A stretch of DNA of 64,000 nt from Streptomyces seoulensis. Lineage in GTDB: Bacteria; Actinomycetota; Actinomycetes; Streptomycetales; Streptomycetaceae. Below, piece after piece: positions 1 to 9,075 of the stretch. Within the stretch, counting starts at the first letter, position 1, and the number at the start of each line of letters is the position of its first letter. Under the pieces are notes generated by a model, which saw nothing but the letters and a program-made list of their open reading frames with translations, made no database searches and was not told the DNA's origin. A program made the position numbers and the translations under genes. The DNA lies in contig NZ_AP025667.1 in the NCBI RefSeq assembly GCF_022846655.1, positions 409,001-473,000 on the forward strand, in the 5' to 3' direction.

Positions 1-2
1 TC

Positions 3-626
3 GTCAACGTCAACCTCCGGCCGTACTACGCCGAGGGCTCCAAGACGCTGGCGTACGAGATCTGCGAGCAGCTCGGCTGGAAGCTGCCCGACCAGCTCGT
101 GGTGCCGATCGCCTCCGGCTCCCAGCTCACCAAGATCGACAAGGGGCTGAAGGAGCTGATCGCGCTCGGCCTGGTCGAGGACAGGCCGTACAAGATCTTC
201 GGCGCCCAGGCGGAGGGCTGCTCGCCGGTGTCGGCCGCGTACAAGGCGGGCCACGACGTGGTGCGGCCCCAGAAGCCGGACACCATCGCCAAGTCCCTCG
301 CCATCGGCAACCCGGCGGACGGGCCGTACGTGCTGGACATCGCGCGCCGGACCGGGGGCGCGGTGGAGGATGTGACGGACCCGCAGATCGTGGACGCCAT
401 CAAGCTGCTGGCCCGCACCGAGGGCATCTTCGCCGAGACGGCGGGCGGGGTGACGGTCGGCGTCACCCGCAAGCTGATCGAATCCGGTGCGCTGGACCCC
501 TCGCTCACCACCGTCGTCCTCAACACCGGCGACGGCCTCAAGACCCTGGACGCGGTCGCCGGCACCGGTCTGACCGCGACCATCCGCCCGAACCTGGACT
601 CCTTCCGAGAGGCTGGCCTCGCATGA
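3..626 (+). CDS. thrC: Threonine synthase, C-terminal part (5' end outside window)
   Basis: The frame is open from base 3 and the visible 207 residues form the C-terminal half of a fold-type II PLP enzyme. The segment begins VNVNLRPYYAEGSKTLAYEI and contains VVPIASGSQLTKI, where the PLP-phosphate loop region of threonine synthase is expected, and later VVLNTGDGLKTLDAV. Threonine synthase converts O-phosphohomoserine to threonine in the cytoplasm. The PLP lysine lies upstream of the window and cannot be checked. The stop overlaps the start of the next gene by 4 bp (ATGA), so the two are translationally coupled. The call is firm; the only doubt is that other fold-type II enzymes look similar when truncated. 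Confidence 0.9.
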   Translation, partial: VNVNLRPYYAEGSKTLAYEICEQLGWKLPDQLVVPIASGSQLTKIDKGLKELIALGLVEDRPYKIFGAQAEGCSPVSAAYKAGHDVVRPQKPDTIAKSLAIGNPADGPYVLDIARRTGGAVEDVTDPQIVDAIKLLARTEGIFAETAGGVTVGVTRKLIESGALDPSLTTVVLNTGDGLKTLDAVAGTGLTATIRPNLDSFREAGLA

Positions 627-898
627 GCGTGACCGTTCGCATCCCGACCATCCTGCGTACCTACACCGGCGGCCAGGCCGAGGTCCCCGCCGAGGGCGGC
701 ACGCTCGCGGAGGTCATCGAGGACCTGGAGAAGCACCACACGGGCATCGCCGCACGCGTGCTGGACGACCAGGGCAAGCTGCGCCGTTTCGTGAATGTGT
801 ACGTCAATGACGACGACGTGCGTTTCGAGGGCGGACTTCAGGCCGCCACCCCCGACGGTGCGGGTGTCTCCATCATTCCGGCGGTCGCCGGCGGCTGA
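623..898 (+). CDS. MoaD/ThiS-family sulfur-carrier protein, CysO-like
   Basis: This 91-aa ubiquitin-fold protein ends in AVAGG. The terminal Gly-Gly is the residue pair adenylated and thiocarboxylated in sulfur carriers. The N-terminus (VTVRIPTILRTYTGGQ) and the FVNVYVNDDDVRF strand resemble, from memory, mycobacterial CysO, which feeds sulfide to the cysteine synthase CysM. Here the partner is threonine synthase rather than CysM: the ATG overlaps the thrC stop by 4 bp. Both enzymes are fold-type II PLP proteins, so a thiocarboxylate-dependent side reaction is conceivable but unproven. Alternatives are a MoaD2-type general carrier or a molybdopterin carrier. Confidence 0.85.
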   Translation: MSVTVRIPTILRTYTGGQAEVPAEGGTLAEVIEDLEKHHTGIAARVLDDQGKLRRFVNVYVNDDDVRFEGGLQAATPDGAGVSIIPAVAGG

Positions 899-908
899 GA
901 ATTACCTT

Positions 909-926
909 GGGTAACCACGGTTACCC
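909..926. promoter_or_regulatory. 18-bp palindrome downstream of the sulfur-carrier gene
   Basis: GGGTAACC-AC-GGTTACCC is symmetric over 8-bp arms with only a 2-base centre, too tight for a good RNA hairpin, so a protein-binding site is more plausible. It lies 11 bp after the stop codon and just before the terminator hairpin. No regulator can be assigned. Confidence 0.4.
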
Positions 927-936
927 GCTGTTCATC

Positions 937-975
937 GAATGGCCTTCTCCGTAAGAGAAACGGAGGAGGCCATTC
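937..975 (+). terminator. Terminator hairpin after thrC-sulfur carrier
   Basis: Arms of 16 nt (GAATGGCCTTCTCCGT and ACGGAGGAGGCCATTC, one mismatch) flank a 7-nt loop. It lies 39 bp past the stop and has no real U-tract, as is common in Streptomyces. The remaining 350 bp up to the cold-shock gene hold no convincing ORF and look like a long leader/promoter region. Confidence 0.75.
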
Positions 976-1329
976 TGTGTGATTGAGCGCGGTAGAGTTG
1001 GGGAACGCGCTCCCGGTCCGGTGGATCGGAGCCCTGGATTCATGCCGCAGGCCCGACAAGAAACAGCCAAAATGCGCGGGTAATGTGCGGCTTTTGTTGC
1101 TTTTATGGGGCCCGACTTGCCCCTGATTCGGCCGACTTCGCGGCAGATTCCGGACTGCGCCCGTCCGGAATTCTCGTCCGATTGACCTGTTGCAGACGGC
1201 AGTTGGACAGATACATTCAGCCGCGGTCGACGCGTTCCGGCGCACGCCCCCGACAGTTCGGGGGGCGAGGTCTGACCCAGGTCCGCGAGGTGTGGATCTG
1301 CGCAAGGGCCAGTAATAGGGGAGTTAGCC

Positions 1330-1533
1330 ATGGCTCAGGGCACCGTCAAGTGGTTCAACGCGGAGAAGGGGTACGGCTTCATCGCGGTCGACGGTGGTGC
1401 GGACGTCTTCGTCCACTACAGCGCGATTCAGATGGACGGCTACCGCAGCCTGGAAGAGGGTCAGCGGGTCGAGTTCGAGATCTCGCAGGGTCAGAAGGGC
1501 CCGCAGGCCGACATGGTTCGCGTCACCGCCTGA
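1330..1533 (+). CDS. Cold-shock protein (CspA/ScoF type)
   Basis: This 67-aa single cold-shock domain begins [18 protein letters not shown]. It carries both nucleic-acid-binding motifs: RNP1-like KGYGFIAV near residues 15-22 and RNP2-like DVFVHYSAI near 27-35. The protein is a cytoplasmic single-stranded RNA/DNA chaperone. The ATG follows the Shine-Dalgarno sequence GGGGAG by about 7 nt. The gene is preceded by about 350 bp without an ORF, consistent with the long structured leaders of csp mRNAs. It is monocistronic, with groEL2 274 bp downstream under separate control. Confidence 0.95.
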   Translation: MAQGTVKWFNAEKGYGFIAVDGGADVFVHYSAIQMDGYRSLEEGQRVEFEISQGQKGPQADMVRVTA

Positions 1534-1619
1534 ACGTCTCCAGCAGAGCGCAGGGCCCGCACCGGCACAGGGTGCGGGCCCTTCGTCCTGTTAAGTCCCG
1601 TCCTGATCCCCCGAAGGCG

Positions 1620-1646
1620 CTTGCACTCGCCCTGGGTGAGTGCTAA
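1620..1646 (+). promoter_or_regulatory. CIRCE operator, first copy
   Basis: CTTGCACTC-N9-GAGTGCTAA compares with the CIRCE consensus TTAGCACTC-N9-GAGTGCTAA. The right arm is perfect and the left arm has two mismatches. CIRCE is bound by the HrcA repressor. It lies about 160 bp upstream of the groEL start. Confidence 0.9.
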
Positions 1647-1654
1647 TCATTGCG

Positions 1655-1681
1655 TTAGCACTCTGAAGGTGAGAGTGACAA
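1655..1681 (+). promoter_or_regulatory. CIRCE operator, second copy
   Basis: TTAGCACTC-N9-GAGTGACAA has a perfect left arm and two mismatches in the right arm. It begins 8 bp after the first copy, giving tandem HrcA sites with complementary degenerate arms. Confidence 0.88.
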
Positions 1682-1700
1682 CGAAGGACCGGGTCGGTGA

Positions 1701-3431
<1,731 letters not shown>

Positions 3432-3457
3432 TCCTTCCGGATCAACTGTCCTTTTCC

Positions 3458-3490
3458 GGGGCGGCACTTCCCTCACGGGGGGTGCCGCCC
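3458..3490 (+). terminator. groEL2 terminator
   Basis: GGGCGGCAC (3459-3467) pairs with GTGCCGCCC (3482-3490) across a 14-nt loop. It starts 27 bp after the groEL2 stop. A short T-run occurs shortly downstream. Confidence 0.8.
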
Positions 3491-3550
3491 TCGGGCGTTT
3501 TCCGGGGCCTCGGCCGCGGGTGAAGCTGTAGGTGCGTGCCTCCCCGGGTC

Positions 3551-4309
3551 TCAGACGCGGCCGACGGGCCAGTGGGGGTCGTCCCAGCGGGCCGGGGCGG
3601 GGAGGGCTGCCAGGCGTATGTGGTGGAGGAGCCCTTCGGGGGCGTTCTGGGCTCGCAGGCGGGTCGGTGCGTGGCGGGCGAGCCAGGTGGCGAGCTCGGT
3701 GCGTAGGGCGTCCTCGTCGTGCCAGGTGGGCCAGGGGAGTTCGTCGTGCAGGAGGTCGCGCGTCCAGTGGGCCGCCGCCTCGGCCAGGTGGCGGTCGGCC
3801 GTGGGGTGGTCGAGGGCTTCCCATGCCGCGAGCCAGGGGGTGAGGGTGGCGGATGCCTCCGCGCACAGGACGAGAAGGTCGTGGACGGGAATCGTCGGCG
3901 CCGGTGAGGTGAGGCCGTGGGACCACCAGGCGTGCAGGAACTCCCCCACCGACGCACGCTGACGCAGGGGCCACCGCTGCCAGCCGCTCCGGGCGAACGA
4001 CTGCCCGATCTCGGCCGGAGCGTACAAGAGCTCCGCTACCCCGCCGGCCAGCTCCCGCGCGAACTGCGGCAGGACGCGGCGCAGTACCGCCCCGTGGTCG
4101 GCCCAGTCGGGCGCGCTCCAGGTACGGCGCAGGAGGTTCGGGTCGAGTTCGCGGCCCGGGACCTTCAGCAGCGCCAGCTCGTCCGCGCTGCCCCAGTGAC
4201 ATGTGCACTGGGCTTCGTCGGCGCGGGCGGTCATGCCGTGGAAGGTGACGGCCAGGTCGTCCAGGGCGCGGTCGAGCCGGGCTCGGGCGGGGGTGTCTTC
4301 GAGGGGCAT
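3551..4309 (-). CDS. Conserved hypothetical protein, 252 aa
   Basis: I do not recognise the family. The protein is soluble, rich in Trp and Leu and predicted to be mainly helical. It has a Cys-rich turn CTCHW near residues 34-38 followed by GSADELALL. It has no signal peptide, no membrane segment and no clear catalytic motif. Third-position GC is high in this frame, and the antisense frames look like shadows. It is co-directional with and 100 bp downstream of the winged-helix gene, so the two may be co-transcribed. The first in-frame ATG was used. Confidence 0.7.
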   Translation of the reverse strand: MPLEDTPARARLDRALDDLAVTFHGMTARADEAQCTCHWGSADELALLKVPGRELDPNLLRRTWSAPDWADHGAVLRRVLPQFARELAGGVAELLYAPAEIGQSFARSGWQRWPLRQRASVGEFLHAWWSHGLTSPAPTIPVHDLLVLCAEASATLTPWLAAWEALDHPTADRHLAEAAAHWTRDLLHDELPWPTWHDEDALRTELATWLARHAPTRLRAQNAPEGLLHHIRLAALPAPARWDDPHWPVGRV

Positions 4310-4409
4310 CGTTGTCGACGCAGCCTTGGGGGACTCCAGCCGGTGTCCGCCGGCCGAAGATCGCGACCCTACCGGTGCGGCGGCAGGTTCAACAGGCTTG
4401 CGCCGCCTG

Positions 4410-5219
4410 TCACACGGGTGCCGGGGCGTGCTTGCGGGCCGACATGGCCGCTCGGATCTCCTCTGCGCGGGCCCGTACGGAGGGGGCGGGCAAGGGGGTG
4501 GGGCTCTGCCAGGGGGACGGTTCGCCGCGGCAGGTCCTGCACATGCCGCCCGGTAGGGCCTCGGGGCGGCCCTGGACGCCGCAGTTCGCGCACTCCAGGA
4601 TGCGGCGGGGCGGGGTGGGGGCCGGTTCCGGGGGGAGTTTGGCCGTCAGGCGGGTGCGGATCAGGGCCGCTGGGTGGTGGATGGGGGTGGGCAGACCGGT
4701 GGTGAGGGCCTGGAGGATCGCGTCGTCCGTCGCGCCCCGGGCGAACCATTCCGTCAGGAGCGGCGCCAAGGAGGCGCAGTCGGCGGCCGAGAGGGAGAGG
4801 GCCGGTGTCCTGCGGCCCAGGGCTGCCAGGAGGATGTGGGCTCGGGAGCGGGTGGGTTTCGGCGGGGGTGCCGCGATGTCGTCGCCCCGGGTGAACGCCG
4901 CCCACCACGCGTCGTCGCGGGCTGTTCGGGAGAACCACGATCGGGTGATCCAGCGGTTGCCGCCCGCCGCCGACTCCAGGCGCTCCCTGCCTCGCCTCAA
5001 GTGCCCCGCCAACTGGAGCCTGTTGAGAGCCGTACGCAATGCGCACTGGCCGTACGGGAGCGTCTTGGCCAGCGTCTTCACCGAGATGTCGGCGCCCTCG
5101 GGCAACCGGTCGATGTACGCGGCGATGGCCGCCTCGCGGGGCGGGAGGTGTGTGAAGTCGGCCTTCTCGCGCCGGACTTGGTCCGGTGCGGAGCGCTTGC
5201 CGTAGCCGGGGTTGGCCAT
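4410..5219 (-). CDS. Winged-helix DNA-binding protein with C-terminal zinc ribbon
   Basis: The start at 5219 (MANPGYGKRSAPDQV) is preferred; an upstream ATG at 5291 would add 24 residues. Neither has a clear Shine-Dalgarno sequence. Residues about 20-85 contain a helix-turn-helix-like segment (ISVKTLAKTLPYGQCALRTA, then LQLAGHLRRGRERL). A C-terminal CANC...CRTC pair looks like a zinc ribbon. The middle is Pro/Arg-rich and low in conservation. Proteins of this build recur in Streptomyces, often annotated simply as HTH proteins, with no known target. A very strong hairpin lies in the leader at 5307-5342, hinting at attenuation. Confidence 0.75.
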   Translation of the reverse strand: MANPGYGKRSAPDQVRREKADFTHLPPREAAIAAYIDRLPEGADISVKTLAKTLPYGQCALRTALNRLQLAGHLRRGRERLESAAGGNRWITRSWFSRTARDDAWWAAFTRGDDIAAPPPKPTRSRAHILLAALGRRTPALSLSAADCASLAPLLTEWFARGATDDAILQALTTGLPTPIHHPAALIRTRLTAKLPPEPAPTPPRRILECANCGVQGRPEALPGGMCRTCRGEPSPWQSPTPLPAPSVRARAEEIRAAMSARKHAPAPV

Positions 5220-5306
5220 CGGGTGCGGGAGTACGTGCGCCTGCTGAGGGGCAGGGCTAAGCTTGGCTTCAGCCACGGGATCGAGCCTCATCGATCTTGT
5301 AGGTCA

Positions 5307-5342
5307 AGCCCCCGCAGGTGTTGGTAGCGCCTGGCGGGGGCT
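5307..5342 (-). promoter_or_regulatory. Strong hairpin in the leader of the winged-helix gene
   Basis: AGCCCCCGC-AGG pairs with CCTG-GCGGGGGCT with one bulged base across an 11-nt loop. No plus-strand gene ends here, so it is not an ordinary 3' terminator. On the minus strand it lies 16 to 88 nt upstream of the two possible starts of the next gene. Transcription attenuation or a leader fold is the simplest explanation. Confidence 0.6.
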
Positions 5343-5539
5343 GCTTGTTATGCGGGCACGCTAGAGCCTCGTCACTGTTCGTGGCAAGTCGGTGGCTCCC
5401 GGTCAAGTCGCGGGGTGGGTGGGTGGGTTGAAACCCTCCAGCCAATCCTTGTTAAGAGGGCTCGGAGCTCGCCGCTTGAGCCTCGGGGGCACGATCATGG
5501 AGCGGTCACGGACCCGCGACCGATGAGGAATCGCTGCCC

Positions 5540-6190
5540 ATGCCCCTGCCCGCCGACCCGACGATCCTCCACCCGATGCCCGAGCAGCCGCGGGTCGTGC
5601 TGCTCAAGCCGCTGGTCAAGTCACCGTTGATCGAGGTCGGGGAGTACTCGTACTACGACGACCCCGACGACCCGACCGCCTTCGAGACCCGCAACGTGCT
5701 CCACCACTACGGGCCCGAGAGGCTGGTCATCGGCAAGTTCTGCGCGCTCGGCACGGGCGTCCGCTTCATCATGAACGGCGCCAACCACCGTATGGACGGC
5801 CCCTCCACCTTCCCCTTCCCCACCATGGGCGGTTCGTGGGCGGACCACTTCGACCTGCTCACCGGGCTGCCGAACCGGGGTGACACCGTCATCGGCAACG
5901 ACGTCTGGTTCGGCCACGGCGTCACCGTCATGCCCGGCGTCCGCATCGGGCACGGCGCGATCATCGCCACCGGCGCGGTGGTCACCGGCGACGTGCCCGA
6001 CTACGGCATCGTCGGCGGCAACCCCGCGCGGCTGCTCCGCATGCGTTACGACGAGCAGGACGTCGCCCGGCTGCTGGCGGTCGCCTGGTGGGACTGGCCC
6101 GCCGAGCACATCACCGAGCACGTCCGCACGATCATGTCGGGGACGGTGGCGGAACTGGAGGCGGCGAAGCCGCCCGTCAGCCGAGCTTGA
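5540..6190 (+). CDS. Left-handed beta-helix O-acetyltransferase (CatB/Vat family)
   Basis: This 216-aa protein has isoleucine-patch hexapeptide repeats (VIGNDVWFGHGVTVMPGV, then IGHGAIIATGAVVTG) and ends the fold with YGIVGGNPA, typical of xenobiotic acyltransferases. The catalytic His of the family sits in NGANHRMDG (His83). Such enzymes are trimers that transfer acetyl from acetyl-CoA, for example onto streptogramins or chloramphenicol. Many chromosomal members have unknown natural substrates, so drug resistance should not be assumed. The ATG follows GAGGAA. The 3' end overlaps the convergent DUF397 gene by 14 bp. Confidence 0.9.
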   Translation: MPLPADPTILHPMPEQPRVVLLKPLVKSPLIEVGEYSYYDDPDDPTAFETRNVLHHYGPERLVIGKFCALGTGVRFIMNGANHRMDGPSTFPFPTMGGSWADHFDLLTGLPNRGDTVIGNDVWFGHGVTVMPGVRIGHGAIIATGAVVTGDVPDYGIVGGNPARLLRMRYDEQDVARLLAVAWWDWPAEHITEHVRTIMSGTVAELEAAKPPVSRA

Positions 6191-6386
6191 GGTTCTCCAC
6201 GAAGGCCGACCACGCCTCCGCCCGGAACGCGAGCTTCGGGCCGTGCGGCGCTTTGGAGTCGCGGACGGGGATGAGGGTGGGGTGGGTGTCGGCCACTTCC
6301 ACGCAGTCGCTGCCGTCACCCTGGCTGTAGCTGGACTTGCGCCAGGCCGCCGTGTTCAGGTCCTGCTCATGCGCGTGGTTCTTCAT
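6177..6386 (-). CDS. DUF397 small protein
   Basis: This 69-aa protein has the classic DUF397 layout: W(R)KSSYS near residues 15-20, DCVEVA near 27-32, IPVRDSK, then a C-terminal AEAWSAFV. DUF397 proteins are partners of WhiJ-like XRE regulators in Streptomyces development and antibiotic control. The start overlaps the end of the XRE gene by 20 bp, so the two are translationally coupled. Its own stop runs 14 bp into the convergent acetyltransferase gene. Confidence 0.93.
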   Translation of the reverse strand: MKNHAHEQDLNTAAWRKSSYSQGDGSDCVEVADTHPTLIPVRDSKAPHGPKLAFRAEAWSAFVENLKLG

Positions 6387-7209
6387 GCTCGTAATCCTCC
6401 GCCACTGACTCGATCAGGGCCAGTGAATCCGGCTGGGAAAGTGCCATCACCTGGAGGAGTGTGAACGTCAGGGTGTGGCGCGCGACGGTGGCCGGGTCGT
6501 CTATCAGCCGCCCCGTTTCCAGCCCGTCCAGGAAGCAGAGCGGAGGACCGTCCGCGAACTCCATGAGCCGGAGGGCGCCTCCCATCGCCGCGTGCGCTCC
6601 AGCGGTGAACGGCAGTACTTGAGCGATGATTCGGCGGCTTCGCATCAGGGTGGCCACGTGGCGCAGGGCTTCAGCCATTACCGCAGGTCCGCCGACCCAT
6701 CGACGGATCGCAGCCTCGTCGAGGACCACCATGAACAACGGCTTTGTTGGATCGTCGAGGACGCGGCCGCGCTTCTGCCGTATCTCCACCAGCTCCTCGA
6801 TCTGAGCGTCAGTGGCCGCTGGCCGGTACGCGCGGAACAACTCCGCCGAGTAAGCCGCAGTCTGCAACCAGCCGGGGATCAGCAGAGGGATGTAGTGCCT
6901 GATCGCCGTCGCGACCTTCTCTGTCTCCGCCTCTTCTTCGAAGTGCTCTGGGTACTTGGACCTCGCCGAGGTCTCGCAGTGCCGCGTGAAGAAGCCGTCC
7001 GTGTCCAAGGTCTGGTCCAGTTGGACCGCGTACTCCCGCTGCATCCTCCGCGTACCCGACTCCAACTGCCCGATGAACGAACCGCTGACGAACAACAGCT
7101 CACCAAGTTCGGTCTGGCTCAACCCCTTCCGCTCCCGCGCATGGCGCAACTCCGCCCCGATCATCGCTCGCGGGGACGACGACGGGTCGAGGTCCTTCGG
7201 TCCGGGCAT
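6367..7209 (-). CDS. WhiJ-like XRE-family regulator with DUF5753 domain
   Basis: This 280-aa protein has an N-terminal XRE helix-turn-helix at about residues 16-70 (LRHARERKGLSQTELGELL, then SGSFIGQLESG). It is followed by the long DUF5753 domain (IPLLIPGWLQTAAYS, IRRWVGG, LPFTAGAHAAMGG). This is the standard architecture of the WhiJ/Scr1 group, DNA-binding repressors antagonised by small DUF397-type partners. The DUF397 gene overlaps its 3' end. It is divergent from two very small genes across 111 bp, where its operator is expected. The target and the signal are unknown. Confidence 0.93.
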   Translation of the reverse strand: MPGPKDLDPSSSPRAMIGAELRHARERKGLSQTELGELLFVSGSFIGQLESGTRRMQREYAVQLDQTLDTDGFFTRHCETSARSKYPEHFEEEAETEKVATAIRHYIPLLIPGWLQTAAYSAELFRAYRPAATDAQIEELVEIRQKRGRVLDDPTKPLFMVVLDEAAIRRWVGGPAVMAEALRHVATLMRSRRIIAQVLPFTAGAHAAMGGALRLMEFADGPPLCFLDGLETGRLIDDPATVARHTLTFTLLQVMALSQPDSLALIESVAEDYEHEEPRA

Positions 7210-7320
7210 CGCGGCTCCTGTCCCACAGGCGGGGTTGTTGGTACTGCCTCTCTGGCCAGGCTAGGAGCGGCGCCGCCACTCTGTGTGCAGAACAGGAACA
7301 CTCAGCGTGGAGGGACCGGC

Positions 7321-7515
7321 ATGACGGATACGGCGGATCAGGCGGTCGAGCGGCTCCGTACCGCCCTGCGTGACGCGGGCATCGTGCTGCCCTCGCTGCG
7401 GGTCGACCCCGTCACCGAGGTCTACGGGGGGCGTAACACCCTGGTGGACCTGGGGAGTTGCAACCTCGACGTCGCCGCGCGCCTCGCCGCCGCGCTGAGG
7501 GAGAGGGGCGAGTGA
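7321..7515 (+). CDS. Small hypothetical protein, 64 aa
   Basis: The ATG is preceded by GTGGAGGGACCGGC, an excellent Shine-Dalgarno with correct spacing. The frame reads MTDTADQAVERLRTALRDAG and ends AARLAAALRERGE. It looks like a soluble, acidic, two-helix protein, and I recognise no family. Its stop overlaps the GTG of the following gene by 4 bp (GTGA), and the pair is divergent from the WhiJ-like regulator. Position and coupling suggest accessory members of that regulatory module. The longer frame extending upstream is the antisense of the regulator and was discarded. Confidence 0.75.
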   Translation: MTDTADQAVERLRTALRDAGIVLPSLRVDPVTEVYGGRNTLVDLGSCNLDVAARLAAALRERGE

Positions 7516-7742
7516 GTGGCGACGCCCCCGCTGTCGGCTCGTACGCCCTCGACGTGCGTGACGGGCGGATCGGGGAGGTCATGGGCCGGGTCGGCGGGCG
7601 GGTCCAGTTGCGCCCGCTCGGCGGTGGCCGGGAGTGGGACGTGCCGCCGGAGCACCTCGGTGAAGCCGTGCCCGCCGAGGTGCTCCGTGAGCGCGTCCGG
7701 CTGCTGAACCGGGACGCCAGGCGGCGGGTCGAGCTGGGGTGA
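7512..7742 (+). CDS. Small hypothetical protein, 76 aa
   Basis: Translation from GTG at 7512 is coupled to the preceding stop (GTGA). The 76 residues begin VSGDAPAVGSYALDVRDGRI. They have the beta-rich look of a short barrel (GRIGEVMGRVGGRVQLRPLG, then WDVPPEHL) followed by a basic C-terminal helix (ERVRLLNRDARRR). I recognise no named family. It is the second gene of a two-gene unit divergent from the XRE/DUF397 pair. Confidence 0.72.
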   Translation: MSGDAPAVGSYALDVRDGRIGEVMGRVGGRVQLRPLGGGREWDVPPEHLGEAVPAEVLRERVRLLNRDARRRVELG

Positions 7743-7887
7743 CGGGTGGGCGTGGCCGGGGTCACACTCGCCCGGCCCCAGGGGGCGGAATGCGGAGCCG
7801 CGGGGACCAGTTGTTTCACTAGGTGCACCATTGCGTGCTCACATACCAGCCGGTCTATACGACACCGTTCTCCCGAGGAGCCCCCAC

Positions 7888-9015
7888 GTGACCGCACCGA
7901 CGTCCGCCGCCTCCCGCGCGGCCCAGCTCCTGTCCCGCCCGATCACGCTCAACGGCCTGACCGTTCCGAACCGGATCGCGATGGCGCCGATGACCCGGAT
8001 GTTCTCCCCGGGCGGCATCCCCGGCGAGAACGTGGCGTCGTACTACTCCCGCCGTGCCGCGAGCGGCGTCGGCCTGGTCGTCACCGAGGGTACGTACGTC
8101 GGGCACGACTCGGCGGGGCAGAGCGACAGCGTGCCGCGCTTCCACGGTGAGGAGCAGCTCGCGGGCTGGGCGAAGGTCGCGCAGGACGTGCACGCGGCGG
8201 GCGGCACGATCGTCCCGCAGCTCTGGCACATCGGCATGGTCCGCCGCCAGGGCGAGCCGCCGTTCGCGGACGCTCCCGCCATGGGCCCGTCCGGCATCCA
8301 CAAGGCCGGCGCCGAGCCCAAGGGCAAGGCCATGACGCAGTCCGACATCGACGACGTGATCGGCGCCTTCGCGCAGGCCGCCGCCGACGCCGAGCGCATC
8401 GGCTTCGACGGTGTCGAGATCCACGGCGCCCACGGCTACCTGCTTGACCAGTTCCTGTGGGCGGGCATGAACCGCCGCACCGACGCCTACGGCGGCGACC
8501 CGGTCGCCCGCGCCCAGTTCGCCGCGGAGATCGTCGCGGCCGTGCGCGAGCGCGTGTCCGCCGAGTTCCCGGTCATCTTCCGCTACTCGCAGTGGAAGCA
8601 GCAGGACTACACCGCGCGCCTCGCCGAGACCCCGGAGGAGCTGGAGGCGATCCTCGCCCCGATCTCCGCCGCCGGTGCCGACGTCTTCCACGCCTCCACC
8701 CGCCGCTACTGGGAGCCCGAGTTCGACGGCTCCGACCTCAACCTGGCCGGCTGGACGAAGAAGATCACCGGCAAGCCGGTCATCACGGTCGGCTCGGTCG
8801 GTCTGGACGGCGACTTCGTGGGGGCGTTCCAGGGCGAGGGTTCCCCGGTCAAGGGCATCGAGGACCTCCTCGACGGCCTGGAGCGCGAGGAGTACGACAT
8901 GGTCGCCATCGGCCGCGCCCTCCTCCAGGACCCGGAGTGGGCCGCGAAGGTGCTCGCGGGCCGCTTCGACGAGCTGAAGGCGTACGACGCCGCCGCGCTG
9001 GGATCTCTCAGCTAA
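7888..9015 (+). CDS. NADH:flavin oxidoreductase, Old Yellow Enzyme family
   Basis: GTG at 7888 was chosen because GAGGAG lies 7 nt upstream; an in-frame ATG at 7831 has no ribosome site. The 375-aa protein is an FMN-binding TIM barrel. It has MAPMTR near residue 33, QLWHIGMVRR, the substrate-site motif HGAHGYLLDQFL, and the phosphate-binding VGSVG and AIGRALLQDPEW near the end. The family reduces activated C=C bonds or aldehydes with NAD(P)H. The natural substrate cannot be told. GGTGCACC at 7822-7829 in the upstream region is a possible operator. A perfect bidirectional terminator follows. Confidence 0.92.
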   Translation: MTAPTSAASRAAQLLSRPITLNGLTVPNRIAMAPMTRMFSPGGIPGENVASYYSRRAASGVGLVVTEGTYVGHDSAGQSDSVPRFHGEEQLAGWAKVAQDVHAAGGTIVPQLWHIGMVRRQGEPPFADAPAMGPSGIHKAGAEPKGKAMTQSDIDDVIGAFAQAAADAERIGFDGVEIHGAHGYLLDQFLWAGMNRRTDAYGGDPVARAQFAAEIVAAVRERVSAEFPVIFRYSQWKQQDYTARLAETPEELEAILAPISAAGADVFHASTRRYWEPEFDGSDLNLAGWTKKITGKPVITVGSVGLDGDFVGAFQGEGSPVKGIEDLLDGLEREEYDMVAIGRALLQDPEWAAKVLAGRFDELKAYDAAALGSLS

Positions 9016-9026
9016 GGGTTCTTCCG

Positions 9027-9060
9027 AGGCGCCGGGTGGGTTAACTCCCGCCCGGCGCCT
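9027..9060. terminator. Bidirectional terminator between oxidoreductase and VOC gene
   Basis: AGGCGCCGGG and CCCGGCGCCT form a perfect 10-bp stem around a 14-nt loop between two convergent genes. TTTGTGTT follows on the plus strand. Confidence 0.85.
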
Positions 9061-9075
9061 TTGTGTTGCCCGCGG

